This document shows, one piece after another, positions 49,251 through 50,831 of a DNA stretch of 50,831 nucleotides. The translations under genes were made by a program, and so were the position numbers. The notes beneath the pieces are model-generated. The model had not been told where the DNA came from. It worked only from the letters and a program-made list of their open reading frames with translations, and ran no database searches. This DNA is from an uncultured Blautia sp. (lineage in GTDB: Bacteria > Bacillota_A > Clostridia > Lachnospirales > Lachnospiraceae), in NCBI GenBank assembly GCA_905209435.1, contig CAJLTE010000012.1, forward strand, positions 1 to 50,831, given 5' to 3'. Numbering within the stretch: position 1 is the first letter of the stretch; the number at the start of each line of letters is the position of its first letter.

Positions 49251-50831
49251 TTATTCCAGTGTCTCTACCGCAAACAACGGTTCACCAGCCTTAATCTCGC
49301 CGTTTGCAAGAAGTCTGATTCTCTGATTATCTTCCGGTTCTGTGTCAAGGATTGGAGAGGTAAGGGATGGGGCATTCGCAGATAAAAACTCTAAGTCGAG
49401 TTTCATCATCGGCTCGCCTTTTTTCACTTTCTGGCCTTCTGTTACCAGGATTTCGAAGCCTTTTCCTTCCAGTTTTACAGTATCAATTCCCATGTGAAGA
49501 AGCATCGGAATGCCGGAATCTGTCTGGAAACCAATAGCGTGTTTTGTGTCGAAAATGAACTCAACTTCGCCATCTGCAGGTGCGTATACGGTGTCTTCTG
49601 TTGGAGTTACGACTGCGCCGTCGCCCATCATTTTTCCTGCAAATCCTTCGTCCGGTGCAGTAGAAAGATCTGCTGCGATTCCATCTACCGGGCTGTAAAT
49701 AATGGCTGTTTTTCTGATCTTTTCTTCTTTTACAGGTACTGAGGTCTGTGCTGCATTGTCTACATTTTCAGTTCCTGTGCTCTGATCCTGCGCTGTCGCA
49801 CTGTTCTGTCCATTTGCGTTTCCTGCTGCATTATTTCCAGTTTCTGCTACACTATTGTTCTGTATTTCCAGTGCATCTTCCGCAAATTCATTCGGAGCAG
49901 CCTCCAGATATTCTTCCAGTTTTGCTTTGATAACAGTTACATGCGGACCATAAATAACCTGTACGCCCTGTCCTTTTTTCACGATTCCTCTGGAATCTGT
50001 CTGCTTCAGAAGTTCATCACGAACTCTGTCCGGCTCCGCAACAGTGATACGAAGTCTTGTTGCACAGCAGTCAACATCTACAATATTTTTCTTACCACCA
50101 AGGCCTCTGGTGATCAGTTCACTTACCGGATCATTAGATGTTACTGCAGCTGCACCTGCTGCCTTTCCGCCTTCTTTTCTTGCATTCACATCTGCTTTTG
50201 TATAAAGCTTTGTCTCTGTATCGTCATCTTCACGTCCCGGAGTCTTGAAATCAAATTTTTTGATCATGAATGTAAAGATCACATAGTACAAAATAAAATA
50301 AATAATACCAACCGGGATGATTCTCAGCCAGCTTGTCTTTGCATTTCCCTGCAGAATACCAAACAGAAACAGGTCAAGGAAACCGCCTGAGAAAGTAAGT
50401 CCTACTGCAATATTCAGGATATGTGCGATCATATAAGCCGCACCTGCCAGGATTACCTGCACTACAAACAGTGCCGGAGCTACAAACAGGAATGAGAATT
50501 CCAGCGGCTCTGTAATACCTGTAAACATACATGCCAGAGCTGCGGAAAGAAGAAGTCCGCCTGCTGCTTTTTTCTTCTCAGGTTTTGCACAGCGGTACAT
50601 AGCCAGCGCCGCACCCGGAAGACCGAAAATCATAAAGATAAATTCACCGGAGAAATATCTGGTTGCATCTGCACTGAAATGTGCTACATTTGCAGAGTCA
50701 GCAAGCTGCGCAAAGAAGATATTCTGTCCGCCCTGTACCATCTGCCCCGCAACTTCCATAGTTCCACCGACTGCTGTCTGCCAGAATGGCATATAAAATA
50801 CATGATGAAGACCAAATGGAATCAGCGCACG
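49251..50831 (-). CDS. glucose-type PTS enzyme IICBA, 5' end outside the window
   Basis: The visible part (526 codons) starts inside the IIC domain and has no stop or start at the right edge (reads RALIPFGLHHVFYMPFW). The IIC helices (about 1-210) include GITEPLEFSFLF. The IIB domain has the phosphorylated Cys in VDCCATRLRI. A Asn/Gln/Ala-rich linker joins the IIA domain, with the phospho-His in LLHMGIDTVKLEGKGF. The domain order is that of PtsG/NagE proteins, which import and phosphorylate glucose or N-acetylglucosamine. Its expression may depend on the LicT-type antiterminator at 46028. Confidence 0.93.
   Translation of the reverse strand, partial: RALIPFGLHHVFYMPFWQTAVGGTMEVAGQMVQGGQNIFFAQLADSANVAHFSADATRYFSGEFIFMIFGLPGAALAMYRCAKPEKKKAAGGLLLSAALACMFTGITEPLEFSFLFVAPALFVVQVILAGAAYMIAHILNIAVGLTFSGGFLDLFLFGILQGNAKTSWLRIIPVGIIYFILYYVIFTFMIKKFDFKTPGREDDDTETKLYTKADVNARKEGGKAAGAAAVTSNDPVSELITRGLGGKKNIVDVDCCATRLRITVAEPDRVRDELLKQTDSRGIVKKGQGVQVIYGPHVTVIKAKLEEYLEAAPNEFAEDALEIQNNSVAETGNNAAGNANGQNSATAQDQSTGTENVDNAAQTSVPVKEEKIRKTAIIYSPVDGIAADLSTAPDEGFAGKMMGDGAVVTPTEDTVYAPADGEVEFIFDTKHAIGFQTDSGIPMLLHMGIDTVKLEGKGFEILVTEGQKVKKGEPMMKLDLEFLSANAPSLTSPILDTEPEDNQRIRLLANGEIKAGEPLFAVETLE

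Noticed and set aside
1..50831. Mobile elements, prophage or integrative element
   Set aside because: No transposase, integrase, recombinase or phage structural gene was recognised on either strand; the repeats alone do not prove mobility.

Overview
The window looks like chromosomal DNA of a low-to-moderate GC Gram-positive anaerobe, most likely a gut Lachnospiraceae (Blautia/Ruminococcus-like). The grounds are the gene families (DUF6077, DUF6465, DUF4317, NhaC-type antiporter under a lysine riboswitch, NlpC/P60 protein with a Pro-Thr linker), strong AGGAGG ribosome binding sites, sigma-A type promoters and the many anaerobe-type oxidoreductases. I see no phage, transposase, integrase, CRISPR array or rRNA. 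The genus is inferred from gene style only.

Layout. 1-2.7 kb: an ABC-F ATPase with a long leader, and a YbaK deacylase. 2.7-8.2 kb: envelope genes (DUF4203-like membrane protein, transglutaminase-like protein, secreted NlpC/P60 hydrolase, zinc-dependent phospholipase C family protein) and a small hypothetical. 8.3-12.1 kb: metA, ligA and rluF on the minus strand; rluF appears leaderless and overlaps ligA by 194 bp. 12.2-14.7 kb: a polysaccharide deacetylase with cell-wall-binding repeats, an SH3-domain membrane protein and tRNA-Arg(CCG). 14.9-16.9 kb: an NhaC-family antiporter under a lysine riboswitch with its own terminator. 17-22.5 kb: a three-subunit molybdenum hydroxylase (FAD, 2Fe-2S, Mo) followed by a DUF6077-like membrane protein interrupted by a single in-frame TAA. 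23-29 kb: cytidylate kinase-like protein, DUF362 protein, helical-bundle protein, TspO, PAP2 phosphatase, MATE transporter, DUF6465 protein. 29.2-32.3 kb: a MacB/FtsX-type ABC system with a clear operator-like promoter.

33-42.9 kb holds the most distinctive locus: a minus-strand operon encoding an M42 metallopeptidase, a complete Opp/Dpp-type peptide ABC transporter (binding protein, two permeases, two ATPases) and, last, a 761-residue flavoprotein fused to a two-cluster ferredoxin. A divergent GntR/FCD regulator sits next to it. The arrangement suggests uptake of a small peptide-like compound, hydrolysis, and reduction or oxidation of a product; the substrate is unknown. 43-46 kb: an iron alcohol dehydrogenase and an aldehyde dehydrogenase. 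46-51 kb: a BglG/LicT-type antiterminator, a DUF4317-like protein, a MntA-HepT toxin-antitoxin pair, and a glucose-type PTS IICBA protein cut by the right edge.

Threaded through the intergenic spaces are ten recognisable copies of a short structured repeat (GCGGAT/ATCCGC hairpin core, ending in TTGGTTAAA), with short and long composite forms. One copy lies inside the loop of a terminator and another supplies the stop codon of the M42 gene. A separate 237-bp near-perfect inverted repeat lies at 32.7-32.9 kb.
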